From positions 23,212,561-23,276,560 of the forward strand of contig OX453281.1 of assembly GCA_949710005.1 (NCBI GenBank): a stretch of 64,000 nucleotides of DNA, written 5' to 3'. The notes below the pieces were generated by a model. It was not told the DNA's origin and did no database searches. It saw only the letters and a list, made by a program, of their open reading frames with translations. The stretch comes from Ricordea florida. Lineage: Eukaryota > Cnidaria > Anthozoa > Corallimorpharia > Ricordeidae. Positions 52,201 through 60,154 of the stretch are shown here, piece after piece (position 1 is the first letter of the stretch; each line of letters begins with the position of its first letter). Made by a program: the position numbers and the translations under genes.

Positions 52201-53895
52201 AAGGGGGTGTTTCCTTATGATTATTTTGATCGAATTGATAAATTCAATGAAACAGAAATTCCACCAAAGGAAGCATTTAAATCAATTCTTAATAATCAAG
52301 ATATTTCTGATGAAGATTATGTACACGCCCAAAAGGTATGGGGAACATTTGGCATGAAAACAATGAGAGATTATCATGATTTATACCTAAAAACAGATGT
52401 ACTGCAGCTTGCGGATGTATTCGAGAATTTTAGAGATGTGTGTATTAATAATTATAGTTTAGATCCCGCTCATTATTTTACATCACCAGGATTATCTTGG
52501 GATGCGATGTTAAAATTAACTAAAGTTAGTTTGGAATTGTTCACAGATGTAAATATGCTGCTTTTTATTGAGAAGGGGATTAGAGGTGGAACATCCCAAG
52601 TATCAAAAAGATATGCTAAAGCTAATAACCCATATATGACAGATTTTGAAATAGATAAGCTTATAAGTTATATTATTTATCTTGACGCGAATAACTTATA
52701 CGGGGCAGCAATGAGCAAGAAATTACCCAAACGGGGATTTAAATGGATTCCAAATGAAGAGCTCGAAAATTGGAGAGATATACCCTGCATACTTGAGGTT
52801 GATTTGGTATACCCAAAAAATCTTCATAATAGTCACAAAGATCTACCTTTGGCCCCAGAAAAACTTACCGTTAATAAAGTCAATAAATTAATACCAAACC
52901 TATTTGATAAGAAAAGATATGTAGTTCATCATGAAACCTTAAAATTTTATGAAAAACAAGGATTAAAAATAACAAAGATTCATAAGGGGATTAAATTCCA
53001 AGAGTCTGAGTGGTTACAGGTTTACATCGATAGGAATACTGAATTGAGAAAACATGCGAAGAATGACTTTGAAAAGGATTTCTTCAAACTAATGAATAAC
53101 TCGGTATTTGGCAAAACAATGGAGAATATGAGAAAAAGGATAGATGTTAGATTGGTTAATAATATAGAATCAGCCAAAAAATTAATAAGAAAACCGAACT
53201 TTAATCATTTTACCATCTTTTCTGTGGATCTTGCCGCAATAAATATGAAGAAAACAGAAATAAGATTCAATAAACCAGTTTACGTGGGGTTTTCCATTTT
53301 GGATCTAAGTAAGCAAATAATGTATGATTTCCATTATAATTATATCAAAGAGAAATACGGTGAAAAAGCGGAATTACTTTTGACTGATACCGACAGTCTT
53401 GTATATAATATAGAAACGGAAGATTTCTATGAAGATATAAGCAAAGATGTCCGGGAAAAGTTCGACACCAGCAACTATCCAAAAGATCACAAATCTGGTA
53501 TTTGGGATGATGCAAACAAAAAAGTAATTGGAAAGTTTAAGGATGAGTTTGGTGGAAGTATACCTACAGAATTTGTTGGATTAGGTGCAAAACAATATGC
53601 CTTATTAATGGATAATGGTAAAGAGATAAAGAAGAATAAAGGAACAAAGAAATTAGTTATTAAGAAAACAATAAGTTTTGATGATTTCAAAAAATGCTTG
53701 AATACTAAAGAACCGCAAATGAGATCGCAAAATTTAATTGGATCAAAACTACACGATATTTACACAAAAACAGTTAACAAAAAAGCGCTATCCGCTTATG
53801 ATGATAAGAGAATCATTCAAAAAGACGGAATACATACTCTTCCTTATGGTCATTACCTTGCTAAAACAGAATTAGGCGGCAACTTAGTATCATAA
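49294..53895 (+). CDS. PolB: Protein-primed type B DNA polymerase (Polinton-type)
   Basis: 1533 residues from the first ATG; the next in-frame ATG, at 49333, is equally plausible. Residues about 85-165 are proline-rich. A Cys/Lys-rich zinc-binding stretch lies at about 499-553, and a C2H2-like finger (CLRCFNSFYDERILHEHKEYC region) follows. Exonuclease motifs are YVDFEGRL (about 647) and HNLSGYDSHL (about 808). Between them is an HNH/endonuclease VII-like block (HCHICEREF ... DHCHLTGKYRGAAH, about 758-790). Polymerase motifs are YLDANNLYGAAM (about 1129), KLMNNSVFGKTM (about 1265) and DTDS (about 1365). This is the replicative polymerase of Polinton/adintovirus elements. Its end overlaps the convergent integrase gene by 43 bp. 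Confidence 0.93.
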   Translation: MWFKDLIFLTKVIMDQLRRELNFKQLTKLLTFYKIPGRSEMTTKEDKATALSIIPEVINNVQQILVNRREIFEAIDNMPRRRANQPQPPLPLPQIRPRNRPNLPPLNISQPTQIPGTPPGSPDRYRPGTPPGTPPPNQPTININKTKSKRPSPPKPTRPPPPIPTKPKTPPIKQDLVKNTKQTPFWGNALNKFWDLVKPYIPEKVKNKTEEIAKNFIDSYKRANKINQPKNQPNQTKSKRDYEKEGARPKTKRLKEEELIIKETVRKFKNGYLKQHTIDGKKGYTIEEFMKKIKPRVIDIINKDKKPKKVKVILTSKFVKSPSENNQIKEEAEKYFHAKPKIITEARDLSKEYDDIIKNMLDEVEIFLDNDYKFVFDSVARIDVGIAPYTVTSGSSYIPTPERLAAKKATINIQNKCEDCGQLSLTEAVFPRKHNRERANNELLENCKKLNFSDIEGAMKLKDFSKFEKQNPYPVNVLKYDEEDDKIYVARLSDKCFCKKEEKCKNCGCMKKECKKKQKCKKKDCTKHECEECGCKKCDCNNYECKLCDCKVITLLLINNGEKTHYILVNNVSRLLSSEVGDNKHKKHFCLRCFNSFYDERILHEHKEYCDSHGEVKIKMPKNEDGSPKFIYFKNFKNKMRHPFVIYVDFEGRLIPIHTCSPSEIRSFTKNYQMHKASGFCYYIKCFDESILPKDFKICVNYTAKSDDEDVAQIFTEYLERDVRKIFQLIEEKKETFKVYDKKNMSEMDKKDYENATHCHICEREFSEEEDFRKVIDHCHLTGKYRGAAHKICNLKYVIPKFVPVVIHNLSGYDSHLFIKNLGKTNGGMSCLANTDEKYISFSKKILINYDCEHVCDHDCDCEDEDEDDKEKPITRTIRFIDSYKFMQFSLSTLVDNLTKCEKCESCKPGKCLKRYAKDGKIITFNGVGNCDQCKNCKLLGSMCFSPIDKNMMITKKHFAGEKLKLLLRKGVFPYDYFDRIDKFNETEIPPKEAFKSILNNQDISDEDYVHAQKVWGTFGMKTMRDYHDLYLKTDVLQLADVFENFRDVCINNYSLDPAHYFTSPGLSWDAMLKLTKVSLELFTDVNMLLFIEKGIRGGTSQVSKRYAKANNPYMTDFEIDKLISYIIYLDANNLYGAAMSKKLPKRGFKWIPNEELENWRDIPCILEVDLVYPKNLHNSHKDLPLAPEKLTVNKVNKLIPNLFDKKRYVVHHETLKFYEKQGLKITKIHKGIKFQESEWLQVYIDRNTELRKHAKNDFEKDFFKLMNNSVFGKTMENMRKRIDVRLVNNIESAKKLIRKPNFNHFTIFSVDLAAINMKKTEIRFNKPVYVGFSILDLSKQIMYDFHYNYIKEKYGEKAELLLTDTDSLVYNIETEDFYEDISKDVREKFDTSNYPKDHKSGIWDDANKKVIGKFKDEFGGSIPTEFVGLGAKQYALLMDNGKEIKKNKGTKKLVIKKTISFDDFKKCLNTKEPQMRSQNLIGSKLHDIYTKTVNKKALSAYDDKRIIQKDGIHTLPYGHYLAKTELGGNLVS

Positions 53896-54845
53896 GGAAT
53901 AACTTGTAATTCTTCCCTAACAAATCCTCGCTGCGGTCCATCAATTAAATAATATAAAACCGGCTGATTGGATGAAATAACGCTTCTAGATATGACATAA
54001 ACTTTGATACTCCAAATAGGGTCAGTAGCTCGTCTTTTTTCTCCACCTTCAAGTTCACCCGGTGATAATAAATATCTAACTTTAACAATAGGCGGCAATC
54101 TAACCTCATCAAGCCCAACCACCCGCTGATAATTTTTGGGTTCAATATTCGTATCTTTCAGTTTTATAGCCTCATCGGGCTTTTTACCGGTTATTCTAAT
54201 AAGTGTATTATTCAAAGTTTTCAGAATATCTGGCAATCTTTTCACCCACACCCTTGATCGACCATCACTAATCATTTCTTGCGCATATTGATGACTAAAT
54301 AATTTTTCTCCTAATATTCTGTTTGCGTTTTCCACAAATGCTTGGGCTCTATGATTACCAGCTTCACTTCTTTGTATTTTCACATTATGGTAATTCATGA
54401 GTTTACTAACTTCTCCCATAAATTCTTTCCCAGGATCAACCATTAATGTTTTTGGGTATTTCAATCTTCTAGAATATATTTTCTTAAAAGCTTCTGATAT
54501 CTCTCGACTTTCTTTTGAGGTTAATGGCTCAGCATCTTTATATCTCGAGGCGATATCAACCAAAACTAACGCATATTTATATGTTTTTCTTCCAACTCTA
54601 TCGTGCGGTAAAAATAATAAATCCGCTTGGTGAATTTGATTGGGTTTATCTACAGTCCAGTGAGGTCTAGGTATATATTTAGGAGCAGGGAGATAGATTT
54701 GCCAAATTGCCTGTTTCTGCAGCCATTGTTTTGCCTCATTTTCACTTACTCTAGCCTTTTCAGCCAATTTAGGAATCGCGGAATATCCTTTCCAATACCC
54801 CTCAGTCGAATAATATATTTTTTGGAGAATCTTTTCGTTATTCAT
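53853..54845 (-). CDS. INT: DDE integrase (retroviral-type fold), Polinton class
   Basis: 330 residues. The catalytic core carries D75 (HQADLLFL), D137 (LMVDPGKEF) and E172 (AFVENANR), with the 34-residue gap between the last two that is typical of the rve family. LVLVDIASRYKDAEPL is the usual core strand. The C-terminal part (about 255-330) is a basic, beta-rich tail that may be chromodomain-like. Its role is insertion of the element's DNA ends into the host chromosome. It is convergent with the polymerase gene and divergent from the small gene at 54877, with a 31-bp shared upstream gap. Confidence 0.92.
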   Translation of the reverse strand: MNNEKILQKIYYSTEGYWKGYSAIPKLAEKARVSENEAKQWLQKQAIWQIYLPAPKYIPRPHWTVDKPNQIHQADLLFLPHDRVGRKTYKYALVLVDIASRYKDAEPLTSKESREISEAFKKIYSRRLKYPKTLMVDPGKEFMGEVSKLMNYHNVKIQRSEAGNHRAQAFVENANRILGEKLFSHQYAQEMISDGRSRVWVKRLPDILKTLNNTLIRITGKKPDEAIKLKDTNIEPKNYQRVVGLDEVRLPPIVKVRYLLSPGELEGGEKRRATDPIWSIKVYVISRSVISSNQPVLYYLIDGPQRGFVREELQVIPYDTKLPPNSVLAR

Positions 54846-54857
54846 TTAAAAATAAAC

Positions 54858-54873
54858 AAGTATCTTATAAATT
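54858..54873 (+). promoter_or_regulatory. Recurring AT-rich upstream motif of element genes
   Basis: AAGTATCTTATAAAT precedes the gene at 54877. Similar blocks occur at 55082-55096 (AAGTATTTTATAAAT, before the capsid gene), 58035-58049 (AAGTTTCCTAATCAT) and 60126-60141 (AAGATATCCTTTATGA). GATATTTCTTACAAA precedes the polymerase gene near 49311. The distance to the ATG is about 4-18 bases in most cases. It may be an element-specific promoter signal; evidence is by eye only. Confidence 0.4.
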
Positions 54874-54876
54874 GAA

Positions 54877-55071
54877 ATGGAGGATGAAAAAATAATTTTT
54901 TCAGGATACCAAATCATCATTATGAAAAAAATTATAATTAAAAAAATTCTAGATATGGAAGATGGTGATGATATTTTTAATATTATGATTTTAATCCCTA
55001 GAGCGAGAGAAGGATTATTAAAACACATTAATAAGTTAGAAAATAAGCCAAACAAGGTTTCGGCGGTTTAA
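54877..55071 (+). CDS. Small unknown protein of the element
   Basis: 64 residues, beginning MEDEKIIFSGYQIIIMKKII and ending in a basic stretch. It lies between the integrase and the capsid gene, with an upstream AAGTATCTTATAAAT block like that of the capsid gene. No family is recognised. It may be a real small gene because it fills an otherwise empty gap, but evidence is limited. Confidence 0.45.
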   Translation: MEDEKIIFSGYQIIIMKKIIIKKILDMEDGDDIFNIMILIPRAREGLLKHINKLENKPNKVSAV

Positions 55072-55102
55072 AGGTAAATAAAAGTATTTTATAAATCATA
55101 CA

Positions 55103-56347
55103 ATGACGTCTGAGAAAATTAATCCAAACAGAATTCCCAAAGAACCCTTTGGTTTGAAAGCAGAATCAACATTGAATCGAATTACTCTTAACCCATCCTC
55201 TGCCAGTCCGGGAGAAACATTGTATATAAATATTCCTAAATTAGCGGAGAATTTGGTTATTGTCCCTGGAAGTGTATCCCTTCTCTTCGATTTGGATGTG
55301 GAGGGGCACGCCAATAACACCCTTGTCAATAACGTCGGTCGAAATCTTGTCACCAGAATGAAAGTTCTTTTTGGAGGTGAAACATTGCAAGATACCCAAA
55401 GATATGATTTATTTCAAACATATCGAGATTTATTTTTAACCAATGAAGAAAGAGAAGATAGATTAAAACAAGGAATTTCTTCCCTTGATATTAGAAAACA
55501 TAGAACAAAATCTGGCGACGCAAAAACAGGAATAGACCAGAAAGAAATCGTTTTAGCTAGAATTCACGGGACAAAGTATAGAATACCAATTAACCACCCA
55601 ATTTTAAATGATCATGGTGTTTTTTACCCTAAAGCCCTAGAAAACCATCTGATATTTGAGATTACTCTTGCTCCAATTAATAATATTCTTATTTATTCCG
55701 ATAAAACTAAACCACCATCATATTCGATCAAAAATCTAGAGTTAGAATATTCCTCAATTTCTAGCGAATATTTGGCGCGCGAGGCTCAAGCCGCATATCA
55801 AGTTGGTAAGGGTTTCTTTTATGAGAATATTACTCTTCACAAAACTTTTACCTTTTCCGTTGGCGGAGATGGTGTTATTAATCAACACATTAATCTCCCA
55901 AGAAGATCAATGACTGGGATATTGTTTTTGTTTTTCACAGCTCAGGCTGAAGGAGCAAGGGATTCTGAAAATTTTTATAACCCGGGTATATCTTCCGTAG
56001 AAATTGACGTTGACGGCGTGCCAAATAGAATATACTCTAGAGGCATGATTCCTTCTGATCTTTGGGAATCTGTGAAAAAGAGATTTCACAGGGATGACGG
56101 TTTGCAAATTTCTTTGAAAGAAAAAGAATTTTACGCGGATAAGTTTGCTCTTTGGGTTGACACCAGAACCCATCCAGATAATGGAATTCATGGCGGAGGA
56201 TTAGCTCTAAATAATACCCATGATGGTGTAAAAATAGAAATTAAAAGGAAACAAAGCGGATCAGGGACAATAACTTGTCATATGTTTGTCGTTGCCGATG
56301 CAATGCTGGAGATTATGAATTCCAGTTTGAGATCTATAAAGTATTAA
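55103..56347 (+). CDS. MCP: Probable major capsid protein (double jelly-roll hexon type)
   Basis: 414 residues, beta-rich with no membrane segment. It sits directly before the packaging ATPase, the usual capsid position in Polinton and adintovirus elements. Blocks include SLLFDLDVEGHANNTLVNNV, GRNLVTRMKVLFGGETL and the ending MLEIMNSSLRSIKY, which resemble the hexon-like proteins of adintoviruses. The upstream block AAAGTATTTTATAAATCATA lies just before the ATG. Assignment rests on position, length and pattern; a structure prediction would settle it. Confidence 0.75.
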   Translation: MTSEKINPNRIPKEPFGLKAESTLNRITLNPSSASPGETLYINIPKLAENLVIVPGSVSLLFDLDVEGHANNTLVNNVGRNLVTRMKVLFGGETLQDTQRYDLFQTYRDLFLTNEEREDRLKQGISSLDIRKHRTKSGDAKTGIDQKEIVLARIHGTKYRIPINHPILNDHGVFYPKALENHLIFEITLAPINNILIYSDKTKPPSYSIKNLELEYSSISSEYLAREAQAAYQVGKGFFYENITLHKTFTFSVGGDGVINQHINLPRRSMTGILFLFFTAQAEGARDSENFYNPGISSVEIDVDGVPNRIYSRGMIPSDLWESVKKRFHRDDGLQISLKEKEFYADKFALWVDTRTHPDNGIHGGGLALNNTHDGVKIEIKRKQSGSGTITCHMFVVADAMLEIMNSSLRSIKY

Positions 56348-56367
56348 TGTTATGATACAAAAAAATC

Positions 56368-56994
56368 ATGGAAGATTTGAGAGATAAAATACCATTTCAT
56401 TGTATTATAACAGGGCCCACAAATTGTGGAAAAACAAAGTACTTAATTGAACAGCTCCGGGGCCCATTCCGGAAAGTTTTTGAATATATTGTTTTAATTT
56501 GCCCGACTTATTCTAAAAATAAAACTTATCATAATTTTGCCTTAGGGGATAAACATTTTTATGTATTATCTCCAGATGCAAGTAACGTTGAGGAGATTAA
56601 TGAGTTACTAACTGATTGTCAAACTTTATTCTCCGGAACAAATACGCTAATAATTTTAGATGATTGTGCCGTATCAACAGATCTGAAGAAAAGATCCAAT
56701 AAATTTATTGATTTGGCGTTCTCCGGAAGGCATCACGGATTATCAGTTTGGGTTCTAACCCAGCAATTAACATCCATAGCAAAGCCATTCCGAGAAAATG
56801 TAGCCTGCGTTGTTACTTTCCATAATCCATCGCAGAAAGGTATGAAAATGTTTTTCGAAGATTACGGGGGTGATTTGGATTATGAATTGGGTAAAAAGTT
56901 TGCAAAACTCCTGAAAACTGAAAAATATTCTAGGTTATGTTTATCTTTGCGATATCCATTTAATTGCTATTTAGAGATACCCGAAGTGATTTAA
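56368..56994 (+). CDS. Genome-packaging ATPase, A32/FtsK-HerA class
   Basis: 208 residues. The Walker A motif is GPTNCGKTK (residues 16-24) and the Walker B motif is TLIILDDC (residues 93-100). The downstream block GRHHGLSVWVLTQQL is the sensor region typical of A32-like packaging ATPases. In this element class the enzyme moves DNA into the capsid. The gene follows the capsid gene by 20 bp, and its end overlaps the longest possible frame of the next gene. Confidence 0.92.
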   Translation: MEDLRDKIPFHCIITGPTNCGKTKYLIEQLRGPFRKVFEYIVLICPTYSKNKTYHNFALGDKHFYVLSPDASNVEEINELLTDCQTLFSGTNTLIILDDCAVSTDLKKRSNKFIDLAFSGRHHGLSVWVLTQQLTSIAKPFRENVACVVTFHNPSQKGMKMFFEDYGGDLDYELGKKFAKLLKTEKYSRLCLSLRYPFNCYLEIPEVI

Positions 56995-56999
56995 CAAAG

Positions 57000-57557
57000 A
57001 TGACAAAGCCGGAAGATTACATTGAGGGAGGAACAGAAAAAACTGACCAACCGACGGGGGGATCGGGAAAAAATGATACTAATCAAAGTGAGGATCTTGA
57101 AATCAAACAAGAATCACTAGCCATTCTCGCAGTGCTTGGAACAACAAAGGAATATTTAGGGGTTGATATGAGTCTGGGTGATGTAAAAAAATTATCAGAA
57201 CGCGACGTAGAAAAATATTTTAATCGTTATCAATCGGTAATGGGAAAGAAAATTAACGGAGGATTGGTAGATTCATCCCTTCAATTAGTTTCTAAAGTTA
57301 TTTCTTATTTAGTTCCAGTGGACGATATAGAAGCTCTTTGCAATGATCTGAAGAATGATGATTTGGTTAATCGCGAACTAACAAACATTGTTGGGTTCTT
57401 GGCATTGAAATCAGGAAGACTGGCAGCACTTGCTAGCGGATTATTTCAAGTAGCTAAACACATAAAATTCAACAAAAATCAGCAATTTCTAAGAGAAGAA
57501 CCAGTTAATGATAAGAAAACTAAGCAATCTACTGACGGTGTTGATACAGTATATTAA
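57000..57557 (+). CDS. Unknown element protein, 185 residues
   Basis: The start chosen is the ATG at 57000 (MTKPEDYIEGG), just after the ATPase stop. An in-frame ATG at 56964 would overlap the ATPase gene. The N-terminus is acidic and low-complexity. The middle is predicted helical (LAILAVLGTTKEYLGVDMSL, SLQLVSKVISYLVPVDDIEA, FLALKSGRLAALASGLFQVA). No family is recognised. Its position in the capsid-ATPase run suggests a virion component. Confidence 0.7.
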   Translation: MTKPEDYIEGGTEKTDQPTGGSGKNDTNQSEDLEIKQESLAILAVLGTTKEYLGVDMSLGDVKKLSERDVEKYFNRYQSVMGKKINGGLVDSSLQLVSKVISYLVPVDDIEALCNDLKNDDLVNRELTNIVGFLALKSGRLAALASGLFQVAKHIKFNKNQQFLREEPVNDKKTKQSTDGVDTVY

Positions 57558-57594
57558 ACAGATCTAAAAACTTATCTGTAGCATCTAAATAACA

Positions 57595-58017
57595 ATGTCA
57601 GAAGAAGTAGAACAAATTACAGCAGACCCCAAACCAGAAAATAAAGATACTAAAAAGAGGGAGAAAGATCCTAAAAAGGTTGCGGCTGGTAAGAAATTAG
57701 CAGAATATAATAAAAAAGCAAAAGAAGCATTAGCCAGGGAGATGAAACGAGAACAGGAAGATGATCCAGTCCCTGCGGGACGAGTAGCAAATGATGAAGC
57801 GAAATCGTGGCTTCCAGAGTTATCTTTTACTACCGTTTTATCTGTTATTGGATTAGGGTTTACAGCATTTGATCTTTTTATGAGATATAAGGAAAAAGCT
57901 AGAGATGGATATACAGAATATAAAAATAGGATACCCGACTTATCACAAGTTCCGCAAATACCCCAGCCCGCAAAAATTCCATTGCATTTAACTCCAAAAT
58001 CTTTAGGAATGGAATAA
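57595..58017 (+). CDS. Unknown Lys-rich protein with one membrane segment
   Basis: 140 residues. A highly charged Lys/Glu N-terminus (DTKKREKDPKKVAAGKKLAE) is followed by one hydrophobic segment (TVLSVIGLGFTAFDLFM, about residues 80-97) and a proline-rich end. It is the first of five consecutive + genes with membrane segments (57595-60760). Function unknown. Confidence 0.7.
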   Translation: MSEEVEQITADPKPENKDTKKREKDPKKVAAGKKLAEYNKKAKEALAREMKREQEDDPVPAGRVANDEAKSWLPELSFTTVLSVIGLGFTAFDLFMRYKEKARDGYTEYKNRIPDLSQVPQIPQPAKIPLHLTPKSLGME

Positions 58018-58062
58018 TCTCAAAAGTCATTTAAAAGTTTCCTAATCATACAGTAAAAAATT

Positions 58063-58281
58063 ATGTCAACCGAAAACAAACTTGTGAAAACTGTAACTGA
58101 TTCAGCGGTGCTTATCGGATTGGGGGCTGGAGTTGGTTATGTGGCCAAAAAGATGATGAAAGAATCATTTTTGAGTGATCCATCCTCAAGTATTACAAAT
58201 TATGCAAAATGGGTTGCGGTATTATCCGGAAGCATGTATCTTAAAACATATTTAGAGGATCAAAAGATTTTACCAAAATAA
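58063..58281 (+). CDS. Small protein with hydrophobic segments
   Basis: 72 residues. Two hydrophobic stretches (AVLIGLGAGVGYVA and YAKWVAVLSGSMYL) flank a short charged turn. It starts 45 bp after the previous gene and ends five bases before the next. An upstream block AAGTTTCCTAATCAT resembles the other upstream motifs. Function unknown. Confidence 0.68.
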   Translation: MSTENKLVKTVTDSAVLIGLGAGVGYVAKKMMKESFLSDPSSSITNYAKWVAVLSGSMYLKTYLEDQKILPK

Positions 58282-58286
58282 TCAAC

Positions 58287-58685
58287 ATGGCATTAGCATC
58301 GATAGGAATGATGATTGGTGGGGCTATATTGAATGCAACAGCATTTACTGGAGGAAATATTATTGCCCAAAAAATTCTTGGCCATAGAGTGGATACAGAA
58401 AGAATACGACATGATAAAGCAATGGAAAAGTACCAAAGAGATTACGAAGAATATCATGAAAAAAGACAAAAAATGCTTGATTGGGAAAATAAGAAAAAGG
58501 ATGAAAAATATCAAGCATCAAAAAATATTTCAGCCACAAATCAAGCTTTTGAATTGTACGCACAAATGAATGAACCAAAATTCTCTGATTATTACAAACC
58601 AAGTTATGAACAAAAGACGGGGGAAATGGTATATGTTGGGGCTGGGATGTTGGGTTTAGGGTATGCGGTAAGTAAAGTATTATAA
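58287..58685 (+). CDS. Unknown protein, membrane segments at both ends
   Basis: 132 residues. The N-terminal ALASIGMMIGGAILNATAF and the C-terminal VYVGAGMLGLGYAVSKVL are hydrophobic. The middle (about residues 35-85) is a charged helix, probably a coiled coil. A hairpin follows the stop (58693-58724). Function unknown; probably part of the virion or its membrane-active set. Confidence 0.7.
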   Translation: MALASIGMMIGGAILNATAFTGGNIIAQKILGHRVDTERIRHDKAMEKYQRDYEEYHEKRQKMLDWENKKKDEKYQASKNISATNQAFELYAQMNEPKFSDYYKPSYEQKTGEMVYVGAGMLGLGYAVSKVL

Positions 58686-58692
58686 ATTATTA

Positions 58693-58724
58693 TGTTGTAT
58701 AACCAGTAATTGGGTTATATAACA
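58693..58724. terminator. Hairpin between convergent genes
   Basis: TGTTGTATAACC (58693-58704) pairs with GGTTATATAACA (58713-58724) with one G-U pair and an 8-base loop. It lies in the 57-bp gap between the + stop at 58685 and the - stop at 58743. It could end transcripts from both sides. Confidence 0.6.
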
Positions 58725-58742
58725 CAAGGTATTATTTTTTAT

Positions 58743-59003
58743 TTATTTCGAAGCTAGTTTTTTTAACATTTCTTCGTCACTAATACTATTATCATTTTCT
58801 ATTCCATGTCTTTTACATAATTTATCCCTAAATTCTCTTTTATATTCCATAATGTCTCTGCCGCTATCATGTTCTTTTTTAACTAATCTTAAACATTTAT
58901 TAGCATTTATTTGAGAAATATTTATTCCTACTTTTTCGGCGTAATTAATTAAATCATTAGTACTAATTCTGACGGTTTTATATTTTTGGTCTTCGTTACT
59001 CAT
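58743..59003 (-). CDS. Small unknown charged protein
   Basis: 86 residues: MSNEDQKYKTVRISTNDLIN, then a helical, charged C-terminal half. No membrane segment. It could be a small DNA-binding or regulatory protein, but no motif proves this. It is convergent with the + gene ending at 58685 and divergent from 59103, with a 99-bp AT-rich gap. Confidence 0.65.
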   Translation of the reverse strand: MSNEDQKYKTVRISTNDLINYAEKVGINISQINANKCLRLVKKEHDSGRDIMEYKREFRDKLCKRHGIENDNSISDEEMLKKLASK

Positions 59004-59102
59004 TTTTTATTATAATTCTATATTTTTTCTTTTTAAATATCAATTTTGATTTTATTTCCTACTCTTGGCAATCTAAAGATTCCGCACTGATGACTAAAAA
59101 TT

Positions 59103-60116
59103 ATGGCAGAAGGAGGATATGATCCAACAGAATTTAGTAAATCAAAAGATGATGACTCGGGGGATTGGGATCCCTCATATGACACAAGCTTAAAACGCAT
59201 GGACACAGACACATCCACTAGTTATGATAACAGGGGTTATGCAGATACTGCTTTTGATGGAAGAGATGAGGAAACAAAAAGTATACCTAGAGGGGCAAGA
59301 CCAAAAACCAGAAGAGGAGGTTATCAATTATTACTAACTGAGGATGTTGAAGAAACACAAAAAGAAAAAGATAAAAATGAAGCCTTGGCTGAAATTAGGG
59401 GTAAATTTCCTGAGGCAAACACAGATTCTTTTGTAACTAGGTATGATAAGGATTTTGGGAAATTACAAATTATGGCGCAGCGAGGGGGTACAATATGGCA
59501 TAATTTTTTTGATAGATATGGTAATGTAAGCAAAGAAGTAATGAACTTAAAAACAGTAAGAGAAGGCCTTGGACCCACAGCAGAAGAGGTTCGGGAAAGA
59601 ATTAACAAAGAAAAAGAAAAAAAGAATGCCATTATCGCTAAAAAAGAAGAAGAAATAAGAATTGCAAGAGCTAGACCAAATCCAACACCCGAAGAAATAA
59701 GCGAAATTGAAACTCAAGAAAGAGAAGTTGAAAATGAACGAGAGGAGGTGGCTATTTTAGAAGAATATGATGAAAGAATCGAAGAACGAATGTCATTGAG
59801 AGATAGAATCAAAGAAATTTTCAAAAAACATGGGTTTACTGTATTTGCAATTTTAAGCGCTGTTGGAGTTGTTATTGGTGTTATCGTTTCTAGTCTTACA
59901 AAAGGATTGTCCTCTTTGGGGAGAGGGGTTGGTAATGGGTTGAAAAATATTGGAAAAAAACTAGGACAAATATTACCCGGAATGGTTGGAGCAATAGTTA
60001 GTTTTCTTTTCAAAACAGCGGGGGAAGTTATTGGATTTTTAGGAAAGAATGCTTGGCTTTTGATCATGGCTGTAGTTTTATATTTTGTGGAAAGTATTAA
60101 AAATAAGAGGAAGTAA
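59103..60116 (+). CDS. Unknown virion-type protein with hydrophobic C-terminus
   Basis: 337 residues. The N-terminal third is Asp/Ser-rich (MAEGGYDPTEFSKSKDDDSG), followed by a basic patch (ARPKTRRGGYQ). The middle (about residues 160-230) is a charged coiled coil. The C-terminus has strong hydrophobic helices (FTVFAILSAVGVVIGVIVSS, MVGAIVSFLFKTAGEVIGFL, LLIMAVVLYFVE). This layout recalls membrane-active core or minor proteins of adintovirus-like elements. Exact role unknown. Confidence 0.7.
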   Translation: MAEGGYDPTEFSKSKDDDSGDWDPSYDTSLKRMDTDTSTSYDNRGYADTAFDGRDEETKSIPRGARPKTRRGGYQLLLTEDVEETQKEKDKNEALAEIRGKFPEANTDSFVTRYDKDFGKLQIMAQRGGTIWHNFFDRYGNVSKEVMNLKTVREGLGPTAEEVRERINKEKEKKNAIIAKKEEEIRIARARPNPTPEEISEIETQEREVENEREEVAILEEYDERIEERMSLRDRIKEIFKKHGFTVFAILSAVGVVIGVIVSSLTKGLSSLGRGVGNGLKNIGKKLGQILPGMVGAIVSFLFKTAGEVIGFLGKNAWLLIMAVVLYFVESIKNKRK

Positions 60117-60154
60117 CCTAATCTAAAGATATCCTTTATGACCAGTAAAACAAT

